From NCBI GenBank assembly GCA_012512795.1, contig JAAZDL010000022.1:1-8037 (forward strand): a stretch of 8,037 nucleotides of DNA, in the 5' to 3' direction. Shown one piece after another: positions 1 to 5,178 of this stretch (position 1 is its first letter; every line of letters starts with the position of its first letter). The notes beneath the pieces were generated by a model. The model had not been told where the DNA came from and did no database searches. It saw nothing but the letters and a program-made list of their open reading frames with translations. This DNA is from Mycoplasmatota bacterium. GTDB taxonomy: Bacteria > Bacillota_I > Bacilli_A > RF39 > UBA660. Made by a program: the position numbers and the translations under genes.

Positions 1-2503
1 GTAATATATACATTTTTGGAAGTGGAACTAATCCAAATAGTTTACCAATACTTAGATAAGGTAAAGAAATACCAATTATTGATATTATAAAAGTTAAATA
101 TAATAATATTTTTGAAGGTTTGCTTTTGTAAAATGGTGTTTTTTCTGTTCTAATTACATATATTATGAATGTTTGAGATATCACTCCCATAATAAACCAT
201 CCAGATTGAAATAGTGCTTGATTAGAGACAGTATTAGCCCCAATTACTATCCATAAGATACTAAATGTTATAAAGTCGAAAATAGAACTTACAGGGCCGA
301 ACCAAAATGTAAATTTTAACATATTATCTATATTCCATTTTTTAGGTTCTTTTAAATGGCTTTCATCAACTTTATCAAGAGATATACCTAATTGAGAAAA
401 ATCATATAATAAGTTTTGTAATAAAATCTGAATTGGTAATATTGGTAAAAAAGGAATAAATATACTTGCTGTTATAAAACTAATCATATTTCCAACATTA
501 GAACTAATTGACATATTTAAATATTTCATTATATTAGAAAATACTTTTCTGCCCTCAACTATACCTTCTTCAAGTACTAACAAACTTTTTTCTAATAAAA
601 CTATATTAGCAGTCTCTTTTGCTATCTCAACACCTGTATCAACAGATATACCAACATCTGCTTGTTTTAATGCAGGAGCATCATTTATTCCATCTCCCAT
701 ATAACCAACTACATGATTATTGTTTTGTAATGCTTTTATGATTCTAGATTTTTCTATCGGTGCTACTTTAGAAAATAATGTTGTTTTATTTACCACTTTT
801 TCTAACTCTTCATCAGTCATATTTTTTATATCTTCGCCAATTAAAGTATTTTCAGTATCAATGCCAACAGCAAAGCAAACATTTTTAGCTACTAGTTCAT
901 TATCACCAGTTATTACTTTAGTTTCCACACCATGTTCTTTTAATAGATTAATAGCTTCCTTAGCATTTTCTTTAGGTGGATCTAAAAACGATACAAATCC
1001 AACTATAATCATATCCATTTCATCTTTTCTACTAAACTCTCCTGCTTCTTTAATATTCATATCTTTGATAGCAACAGTTATAACTCTTAGTCCTTTTTTA
1101 TTTAAATCTATTGAAACATTATTTATTTGTGTTGTTAATTCATTAGTTAAATTTATTTTTTTATTATCTATTAAGGCATATTTAGAAATAGACAATATTT
1201 CTTCAGTAGCTCCTTTAGTTATTAATATAGTTTTATCGTCTTCATTTTTTAAAACAACAGACATTCTTCTTTCATTAAAATCAAATGGTATTTCATCAAT
1301 TTTTTTATATTTAGAAAGTGATGTAACTAGTTTATTTTTTTGTGCTCTATTTACAATTGCTATATCTATTAAGCTCTTAAGTCCCGTTTGATAATGACTA
1401 TTTAAATATGCATAATTAAGAACACCTATATCTTCTTTTCCAAGCGGATTTAAATATTCATCTAAAATAATTTTATCTTCAGTTATTGTTCCAGTTTTAT
1501 CAGTACATAATATATCAATAGCCCCTAAATTTTGAATACTATTTAAATTTTTAACTATAACTTTCTTTTTAGACATAGTTATTAAGCCTTTAGCTAGATT
1601 AGAATTTATAATCATAGGTAACAATTCAGGAGTTGTACCAACTGCAACTGTAAGAGCAAAAGTAAATGCAGTTAAAAAAGAATCTTTAACAAAATAATTT
1701 ATTAAAAACACAACGGGAGTTAATACAAATGTAAACTTAATTAACATTGAACTTACTTTTTTAATACCTTTATCAAAAGAAGTTTCAACAGTTATTTCTT
1801 CCATGCCTTTAGTCATATTTGCTAGATATGTATCATTACCTGTTGCAATTACAATACCTTTAGCACTTCCGCTTATAACATCCATTCCAAGTAAACATAT
1901 ATTATCAAGTTCAAAAATATTATTTGTTTTTCGACTACTACTTAACTTTTCGACTGGTTCTGATTCTCCTGTAAATGTTGATTGACTTACAAATAAATCT
2001 TTTGCTTCTATTATTCTAAGATCAGCAGGTATAATATCACCAGCAGATAGTTTAATAATGTCCCCTACTACTACATTTTTCAAATGTATTTCTCTTTCTT
2101 TATTTTCTCTAATAACCGCAGTTGTATTAACTACCATATTTTTTAAGTTATTTAAAGAAATCATAGATCTCTTTTCTTGAACAAATTGTATTATACCGCT
2201 TGTTAATATAATCATAAACAAAATAATAATCGCAGAAAAATCGCTTTGGTTTGATAAAATTACATCAGTAAACAAATATACAATTGCTATAAAAAATAAT
2301 AATCCATTAAAATAGTTTACGAAAGATTTTATAAACATTTTTAAGTCACTTTCTTTATTAACTTCTTCTATAATATTCTTTCCATATTTTGCTAATAATC
2401 TTTTAGCTCTCCTTGAAGAATAACCTTTAATTGATGTTTTATATTTTTTAAAAACATCTTTTTTACTATACTTACTATATACAATAAGTTCCTTATCTTT
2501 CAT
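1..2503 (-). CDS. mgtA: Magnesium-translocating P-type ATPase, MgtA type (P3B), C-terminus cut by window edge
   Basis: This is an integral membrane pump that imports Mg2+ at the expense of ATP. The frame stays open for 834 codons from the ATG at 2503 to the window edge. Visible landmarks are the actuator motif T178-GES, the P3B-specific membrane-4 motif T291-PELLPM (TPEMLPM in enterobacterial MgtA), the phosphorylation site D335-KTGT, the nucleotide-binding K430-GA, the hinge G603-DGIND, and a late segment NLLYDFSQLGISLDKVD resembling the MgtA membrane-6 region. The reading ends at LVPLPKMYIL, which matches the PLPLSYF region near the end of known MgtA proteins, so only a few tens of residues should be missing. 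The start follows AAAGGAGG with good spacing. It is preceded by a leader of about 250 nt containing a 26-codon ORF and hairpins, which suggests control after transcription initiation. MgtA rather than a Ca2+ or Na+ pump is supported by the PELLPM motif. The ion is inferred from the family. Confidence 0.95.
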   Translation of the reverse strand, partial: MKDKELIVYSKYSKKDVFKKYKTSIKGYSSRRAKRLLAKYGKNIIEEVNKESDLKMFIKSFVNYFNGLLFFIAIVYLFTDVILSNQSDFSAIIILFMIILTSGIIQFVQEKRSMISLNNLKNMVVNTTAVIRENKEREIHLKNVVVGDIIKLSAGDIIPADLRIIEAKDLFVSQSTFTGESEPVEKLSSSRKTNNIFELDNICLLGMDVISGSAKGIVIATGNDTYLANMTKGMEEITVETSFDKGIKKVSSMLIKFTFVLTPVVFLINYFVKDSFLTAFTFALTVAVGTTPELLPMIINSNLAKGLITMSKKKVIVKNLNSIQNLGAIDILCTDKTGTITEDKIILDEYLNPLGKEDIGVLNYAYLNSHYQTGLKSLIDIAIVNRAQKNKLVTSLSKYKKIDEIPFDFNERRMSVVLKNEDDKTILITKGATEEILSISKYALIDNKKINLTNELTTQINNVSIDLNKKGLRVITVAIKDMNIKEAGEFSRKDEMDMIIVGFVSFLDPPKENAKEAINLLKEHGVETKVITGDNELVAKNVCFAVGIDTENTLIGEDIKNMTDEELEKVVNKTTLFSKVAPIEKSRIIKALQNNNHVVGYMGDGINDAPALKQADVGISVDTGVEIAKETANIVLLEKSLLVLEEGIVEGRKVFSNIMKYLNMSISSNVGNMISFITASIFIPFLPILPIQILLQNLLYDFSQLGISLDKVDESHLKEPKKWNIDNMLKFTFWFGPVSSIFDFITFSILWIVIGANTVSNQALFQSGWFIMGVISQTFIIYVIRTEKTPFYKSKPSKILLYLTFIISIIGISLPYLSIGKLFGLVPLPKMYIL

Positions 2504-2512
2504 ATATCCTCC

Positions 2513-2527
2513 TTTACTTAAAGTAAA
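2513..2527 (-). promoter_or_regulatory. Small hairpin abutting the mgtA Shine-Dalgarno
   Basis: TTTAC (2527-2523) and GTAAA (2517-2513) flank a 5-nt loop and run directly into GGAGG (2512-2508), the mgtA ribosome binding site. It is short and A-U rich, so weak alone. It could bear on access to the SD as the last element of the structured leader. Confidence 0.3.
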
Positions 2528-2539
2528 ATCAAGCCATAA

Positions 2540-2578
2540 TTAAGATATATAATGAACTAATCATTATTTTAATCTTAA
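2540..2578 (-). promoter_or_regulatory. Leader hairpin 2 (mgtA)
   Basis: This is a two-tier hairpin. The outer stem is TTAAGAT (2578-2572) with ATCTTAA (2546-2540), 7 bp. The inner stem is ATAATGA (2567-2561) with TCATTAT (2555-2549), 7 bp, with a 5-nt loop. Unpaired bases (2568-2571 and 2547-2548) separate the tiers. The segment AAATAATGAT (2569-2560) in its 5' half is perfectly complementary to ATCATTATTT (2613-2604) in hairpin 1, so the two hairpins compete with one alternative pairing. Confidence 0.45.
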
Positions 2579-2592
2579 CAATAAACAAATCA

Positions 2593-2620
2593 ATGAATTA
2601 TCTAAATAATGATAACTCAT
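2593..2620 (-). promoter_or_regulatory. Leader hairpin 1 (mgtA)
   Basis: ATGAGTTATC (2620-2611) pairs with GATAATTCAT (2602-2593) across an 8-nt loop, giving 10 bp with one G-U pair. There is no U-tract, so it is not a terminator. Part of its 5' arm and loop can pair instead with hairpin 2. Confidence 0.45.
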
Positions 2621-2627
2621 AATTATT

Positions 2628-2688
2628 TTTAACAATTTACTATAATAGTTTAGCGTTTTACTAGAATAACGGATATATAATTGTTAAA
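2628..2688 (-). promoter_or_regulatory. Long-range stem between leader ORF codons 15-18 and the sequence after its stop
   Basis: On the transcript TTTAACAATT (2688-2679, inside the leader ORF) is perfectly complementary to AATTGTTAAA (2637-2628, beginning 13 nt after the stop codon). A ribosome moving through codons 15-18 would melt the stem, and one paused at the last codon or the stop would occlude the approach to the downstream arm. All pairs but two are A-U, so stability is modest and chance complementarity is possible. Confidence 0.4.
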
Positions 2689-2730
2689 CATAGTAAAGAA
2701 AATATTTATTTTGCGTCTAATTTTGTTCAT
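2650..2730 (-). CDS. 26-codon leader ORF upstream of mgtA, putative leader peptide or small membrane protein
   Basis: A short ORF opens with ATG at 2730, five bases after GGAGGG (2736-2741), the most convincing ribosome binding site in the leader. It stops with TAA at 2650, about 145 nt before mgtA. The peptide begins MNKIRRKINIFF, has a mainly hydrophobic middle interrupted by NNY, and ends ILVKR. Two arginines, codon 6 and the final codon 26, use CGC, which I did not find among the arginine codons read through mgtA. Codons 15-18 form one arm of a perfect 10-bp stem whose other arm lies just past the stop codon, so translation should change the fold. It could act as a cis-acting leader peptide, or as a small membrane protein acting on MgtA, as MgtS and MgtR do in enterobacteria. 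It shows no similarity to Salmonella MgtL (proline- and acid-rich at its start). Function is unknown. Confidence 0.6.
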   Translation of the reverse strand: MNKIRRKINIFFTMFNNYISVILVKR

Positions 2731-2735
2731 AACAT

Positions 2736-2741
2736 CCCTCC
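2736..2741 (-). promoter_or_regulatory. Ribosome binding site of the 26-codon leader ORF
   Basis: GGAGGG on the minus strand lies 5 nt before the ATG at 2730. In so AT-rich a leader this G-rich hexamer stands out and is the main reason for believing the leader ORF is translated. Confidence 0.6.
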
Positions 2742-2762
2742 AATATAACGATATCCTTATAT

Positions 2763-2791
2763 ATTATAACACACAGGTTATATCATAACAA
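2763..2791 (-). promoter_or_regulatory. Sigma-A promoter of mgtA and its leader
   Basis: On the minus strand TTGTTA (2791-2786) and TATAAT (2768-2763) are separated by exactly 17 nt. The start would fall near 2756, about 26 nt before the leader ORF. It lies just after the terminator of the DUF134 gene, so mgtA is an independent transcription unit. Confidence 0.75.
2765..2782. promoter_or_regulatory. Spaced inverted repeat inside the mgtA promoter, possible operator
   Basis: TATAAC and GTTATA flank 6 nt (ACACAG on the plus strand). The dyad lies in the -35/-10 spacer and overlaps the -10 box. A repressor bound here would block the promoter. No known regulator site is recognised, and such A/T dyads can arise by chance here. 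Confidence 0.25.
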
Positions 2792-2821
2792 ACAATCATC
2801 ACATTAAATGTTTTGATAAAT

Positions 2822-2846
2822 AAAAAAGCAACAATATGTTGCTTTT
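2822..2846 (-). terminator. Rho-independent terminator of the DUF134 gene
   Basis: On the minus strand AAAAGCAAC (2846-2838), a 5-nt loop and GTTGCTTTT (2832-2824) form a 9-bp stem whose 3' side runs into a stretch of six T. It starts two bases after the TAA at 2849-2851 and separates this gene from mgtA. Confidence 0.85.
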
Positions 2847-2848
2847 GG

Positions 2849-3244
2849 TTATATATTGTCTTCTTCTTTTAATTCGAAATTTCCACCTTCAATATATAAC
2901 TCTTTTTGATTAATTAATGAATCAGCTAATTTTTTTCTAGCAGTAGCATAAATACTTTGAACTGTTGTTCTAGCAATATTCATTTGATTTGAAGCTTCTT
3001 CTTGATTTAAACCTAATTCATCTATCAATCTTATAGCTTCATACTCATCAACACTCATAGTAATCGTTTCGCTAAAATCATTATTAATTGGTCCATACCT
3101 TTTACATCTAGGCATCATTCCAACTCTTCTAACTCTTCCAGGTCTTCCTTTACCGCATCTTTGTCCGTTTCCGCAAAAACTGTTTCCATTACGATAGTAT
3201 CCTCTTCCTTCATGGTTTGGTCCTGTTCCATCAAATCGTGGCAT
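2849..3244 (-). CDS. DUF134 (UPF0251) family helix-turn-helix protein with a glycine-rich DUF5320-like N-terminus
   Basis: This 131-residue protein is probably a DNA-binding regulator. Residues 1-25 begin MPRFDGTGPNHEGRGYY, the style of DUF5320 proteins. Residues 34-55 (RPGRVRRVGMMPRCKRYGP) resemble the basic head of DUF134 proteins. Residues 61-112 hold the DUF134 core: TMSVDEYEAIRLID, then a sigma-70-region-4-like helix-turn-helix (LNQEEASNQMNIARTTVQSIY) and ARKKLADSLIN, then IEGGNF. Cysteines at 24, 30 and 47 could bind a metal or Fe-S cluster. DUF134 and DUF5320 genes often sit near NifX/NifB-like or metal-related genes, though no such neighbour is seen here. I chose ATG 3244 because AAAGGAGGTG lies just before it and because MPRFDG matches family N-termini. 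An upstream ATG at 3268 would add eight residues but lies in the operator palindrome, before the SD. The gene is monocistronic between its own promoter and terminator. The regulated genes are unknown; autoregulation is suggested by the flanking palindromes. Confidence 0.88.
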   Translation of the reverse strand: MPRFDGTGPNHEGRGYYRNGNSFCGNGQRCGKGRPGRVRRVGMMPRCKRYGPINNDFSETITMSVDEYEAIRLIDELGLNQEEASNQMNIARTTVQSIYATARKKLADSLINQKELYIEGGNFELKEEDNI

Positions 3245-3262
3245 AATAACACCTCCTTTTGT

Positions 3263-3274
3263 TGACATATGTCA
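3263..3274. promoter_or_regulatory. Operator-like palindrome 2, just downstream of the DUF134 transcription start
   Basis: This is the second copy of the 12-bp perfect palindrome TGACATATGTCA, between the predicted transcription start (about 3276) and the ribosome binding site. With palindrome 1 it brackets the promoter, the classic layout for repression, most simply by the DUF134 protein itself. I found no third copy in the window. Confidence 0.65.
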
Positions 3275-3282
3275 CTAATTAA

Positions 3283-3310
3283 ATTATACCACTTTATTGA
3301 CATATGTCAA
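3283..3310 (-). promoter_or_regulatory. Consensus sigma-A promoter of the DUF134 gene
   Basis: TTGACA (3310-3305) and TATAAT (3288-3283) with a 16-nt spacer, plus a TG one base upstream of the -10 (extended -10). Both hexamers match consensus perfectly. The -35 box is part of a palindrome, as expected for a strong promoter held down by a repressor. Confidence 0.85.
3297..3310. promoter_or_regulatory. Operator-like palindrome 1, overlapping the -35 box
   Basis: TTGACATATGTCAA is a perfect 14-bp palindrome that includes the -35 hexamer. The 12-bp core TGACATATGTCA recurs 35 bp away, centre to centre. Confidence 0.65.
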
Positions 3311-3319
3311 TAACTAATT

Positions 3320-3345
3320 AAAAATAGAAGCAAAACTTCTATTTT
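3320..3345 (-). terminator. Rho-independent terminator of the surface/secretion operon
   Basis: On the minus strand AAAATAGAAG (3345-3336), a 5-nt loop and CTTCTATTTT (3330-3321) give a perfect 10-bp stem whose 3' side runs into five T, then AATTAG. The hairpin overlaps the last two bases of the stop codon of the signal peptidase gene. Confidence 0.85.
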
Positions 3346-4480
3346 ATATTTTTCTTTCTATCAACTTATTAATCTCAACAGTAGGATATCCTATATATTT
3401 TATTTTAAATATTGTTCTTCCTATAACATCAGTTTCTTTAATTGGGTATCCATCTTGTGTTTTATTATTATCTCCCTTTGTATAATAATATTTTTCTTCA
3501 TTTACTTTTAATATATTTACTATTCTATGTATTATAACTAAATTATCATGTTTAAAAACTAACAAATCGCCTACTTCTAATAAATTAAGTTCTTCTTTAT
3601 TTAATTTCTCAACTATTACTACATCCCCCACATCTATAATAGGATGCATACTATTAGAACCAATTGTAACTACATAATATTTAAAAAGGCCACTAGTTAA
3701 AGCAATAACTATAATAAGAAATACTGATGAAGTTGTATAAATAATTATTTTAATAAATTTATGTTTATTTTCAACTTTAACTTTTTTATTAGAAATATTA
3801 TCAAACTTTTTATAAATAATATATATAAATAAAAATGGTACTAAAAATTCAAGTAAAGAATCTAAATAATTGCCAAAAGTTGGAAATATAGGAAGCAAAT
3901 AATGTGGTAATTCAAATAATATTCTATATGTTATAGTAGTATTATATCCTACTTTATAAGTAGCATATGTTAAAAATAGATTTTTACCTATACTAGGAAC
4001 TATTATTCTAAAAACAAACAAAAAAGGCCCATAACTGTAACTATGAATAAGAAGCGTTATATCTAAAAGTATTAAATTAATTATAGTTAAAATAATTATA
4101 CTTTTATATACAGATCCTTTAGTTATAAATATATATCGTATTAATTCACCTAATATAATTATTATAATAACTGGTAAAATATTTTTAATTATTGGAACTA
4201 GTTGCATTATATAACCAGTTCTATTAAATCCAACATATATACCTAAAATATAAGTTATTAAATAATATATTAAAGCAAATGTAATTATAGAAATAATTAT
4301 ATCTTTTTGATATCTTTTTTTATTTTTTTCAAATCCAACAAAATAGTATGACAATATAGCAAAAGATAACAAAAATATAATAAAAGTTATACTATTAAAA
4401 AAATTAAATACACAATTAAAAATGATGATTACAAAGAATAATATGCTTAACATTAATAGTCTAATATAAGAATTATTCAT
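3344..4480 (-). CDS. ER/SipW-type signal peptidase I (S26B) with a multi-spanning N-terminal membrane domain
   Basis: This 378-residue membrane protease should cleave signal peptides of exported proteins. The catalytic half (about 265-378) has GSNS277-MHP with the nucleophilic serine, GDVVIVEKL, GDLLVFKHD, IIH318-RI where histidine replaces the lysine of bacterial LepB, and TKGD337-NN with the third catalytic residue. Histidine at this place defines the archaeal/ER/SipW class. SipW enzymes in Bacillus mature TasA and camelysin, and the two upstream genes encode proteins with just such signal peptides, so they are the likely substrates. The usual SipW is near 190 residues. Here about 265 more precede the active site, with hydrophobic segments near 8-25, 31-49, 60-83, 97-118, 124-146, 150-170, 206-223 and 243-263. 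Their role is unknown: a docking or chaperone domain is conceivable. The start ATG has only a weak GGTGA ribosome binding site and lies 32 nt after the previous stop. It is the last gene of the operon. Confidence 0.9.
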   Translation of the reverse strand: MNNSYIRLLMLSILFFVIIIFNCVFNFFNSITFIIFLLSFAILSYYFVGFEKNKKRYQKDIIISIITFALIYYLITYILGIYVGFNRTGYIMQLVPIIKNILPVIIIIILGELIRYIFITKGSVYKSIIILTIINLILLDITLLIHSYSYGPFLFVFRIIVPSIGKNLFLTYATYKVGYNTTITYRILFELPHYLLPIFPTFGNYLDSLLEFLVPFLFIYIIYKKFDNISNKKVKVENKHKFIKIIIYTTSSVFLIIVIALTSGLFKYYVVTIGSNSMHPIIDVGDVVIVEKLNKEELNLLEVGDLLVFKHDNLVIIHRIVNILKVNEEKYYYTKGDNNKTQDGYPIKETDVIGRTIFKIKYIGYPTVEINKLIERKI

Positions 4481-4512
4481 TTAATCACCACTTTTATAAT
4501 ACATTTTATTTT

Positions 4513-5085
4513 TTAATTTTGAACATAAATCATTTGAACATCAAGATTACTTATATCAACAACACCAGTTGCTTGCGCAGGAGCGCTTCCAGATAAATAA
4601 GATAAAGTTAAAACCATAGTAACATCATCTCCAGCATCAAGTTCATCACCTAAAGCAACTGCACTGCCATCTGACAAGTAAGTTAGCGTATAAGTTAAGT
4701 CAGCACATACTGCTGCTGCAAAAGTTGTATCAGTTGAACTACATGAAGGTGTACCTATATTAAGAGTTCCTATTTTAGCATCCATATCTCCTGTGTTTTC
4801 AACAACAAATGTATATGATACTGCATCTCCTGTTTGAGTAAACTCAACTTTAAAAGTTTGTATAGCATAGTTAGCCAAAGTTGGAGCTTGTGTTTCAGTT
4901 GCATTACCAGTTAAAGCAGCTGATGATAAGTTTGTAAATTGAACATTAAACGTATCTGCTTTTAATTGAGCAGTTCCTTTTAAATTTAGTTCAGACTGTA
5001 TAGCTGCAAAAGCTACACTTGTTATTAATACAGCAAATAATACAATACCTAGTAAAATAACTTTTCTTGTTCTTGTTTTTTCCAT
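4513..5085 (-). CDS. TasA/camelysin-like secreted protein with SipW-type signal peptide
   Basis: This 190-residue exported protein is a probable fibre or surface-layer subunit. It opens with a basic stretch (KTRTRK), a hydrophobic segment at about 9-28 and a cleavage region SVAFA-AIQ, followed by SELNLKGTAQL and, shortly after, VQFTN, the pattern of TasA/camelysin-family and SipW-dependent proteins. The rest alternates short hydrophobic and threonine/alanine-rich strands, as in a beta-sandwich (for example SYTFVVENTGDMDAKIGTL at about 90-108). Cysteines at 115 and 127 may form a disulfide. There is no membrane anchor at the C-terminus and no LPXTG. The ribosome binding site AAAGGAG is good. 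Base composition is visibly richer in G and C than the neighbours, partly from alanine, which fits a highly expressed gene. The signal peptidase that should process it is 32 nt downstream. The family assignment rests on the N-terminus and layout, not on a full-length match. Confidence 0.82.
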   Translation of the reverse strand: MEKTRTRKVILLGIVLFAVLITSVAFAAIQSELNLKGTAQLKADTFNVQFTNLSSAALTGNATETQAPTLANYAIQTFKVEFTQTGDAVSYTFVVENTGDMDAKIGTLNIGTPSCSSTDTTFAAAVCADLTYTLTYLSDGSAVALGDELDAGDDVTMVLTLSYLSGSAPAQATGVVDISNLDVQMIYVQN

Positions 5086-5122
5086 TTTTTCTCCTTTATT
5101 ACGATTATTCGTATATAATATA

Positions 5123-5151
5123 AATATAAAATAATATTAAACCGTTTGCAA
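5123..5151 (-). promoter_or_regulatory. Probable internal promoter for the TasA-like gene
   Basis: In the 93-nt gap TTGCAA (5151-5146) and TATATT (5128-5123) are spaced by 17 nt, placing a start near 5116, about 30 nt before the ATG. No convincing terminator lies in the gap, so read-through from upstream is also likely. An extra promoter would let the abundant subunit exceed its neighbours. Confidence 0.45.
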
Positions 5152-5178
5152 GTTGTTTTATAATATAGTACTTTTACT

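Larger units (their letters stand above)
2504..2756 (-). promoter_or_regulatory. Long structured 5' leader of mgtA
   Basis: If transcription starts about 7 nt after the -10 box at 2763-2768, the mgtA mRNA has a leader of about 250 nt, much longer than the roughly 20-nt leader of the DUF5305 operon in this window. In order it holds a ribosome binding site, a 26-codon ORF, a long-range 10-bp stem (2679-2688 with 2628-2637), two hairpins (2593-2620 and 2540-2578), and a small hairpin touching the mgtA Shine-Dalgarno (2513-2527). I see none of the conserved M-box (ykoK) Mg2+ riboswitch segments. The pairings are direct base complementarity read by eye. The regulatory role is inferred from layout and from the known leader control of mgtA in enterobacteria. 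Confidence 0.55.

Noticed and set aside
720..1391. A 223-codon open frame on the plus strand
   Set aside because: It is antisense to the mgtA nucleotide-binding and phosphorylation domain, whose motifs are intact, has no ribosome binding site and has a low-complexity Ser/Ile/Phe composition typical of shadow frames.
1803..1985. A 60-codon plus-strand frame
   Set aside because: It is a shadow of the mgtA actuator domain, with no ribosome binding site or recognisable domain.
2504..2756. M-box (ykoK) Mg2+ riboswitch in the mgtA leader
   Set aside because: The conserved G/C-rich segments of the M-box are not visible, and the leader is A-U rich with a short ORF instead.
3245..3268. ATG at 3268 as the start of the DUF134 protein
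   Set aside because: It lies inside the second palindrome and before the ribosome binding site AAAGGAGG, which serves the ATG at 3244 where the family N-terminus begins.
3115..3303. A 62-codon frame overlapping the DUF134 gene
   Set aside because: It starts inside the upstream operator palindrome, before the predicted transcription start, and is out of frame with a clear family match.
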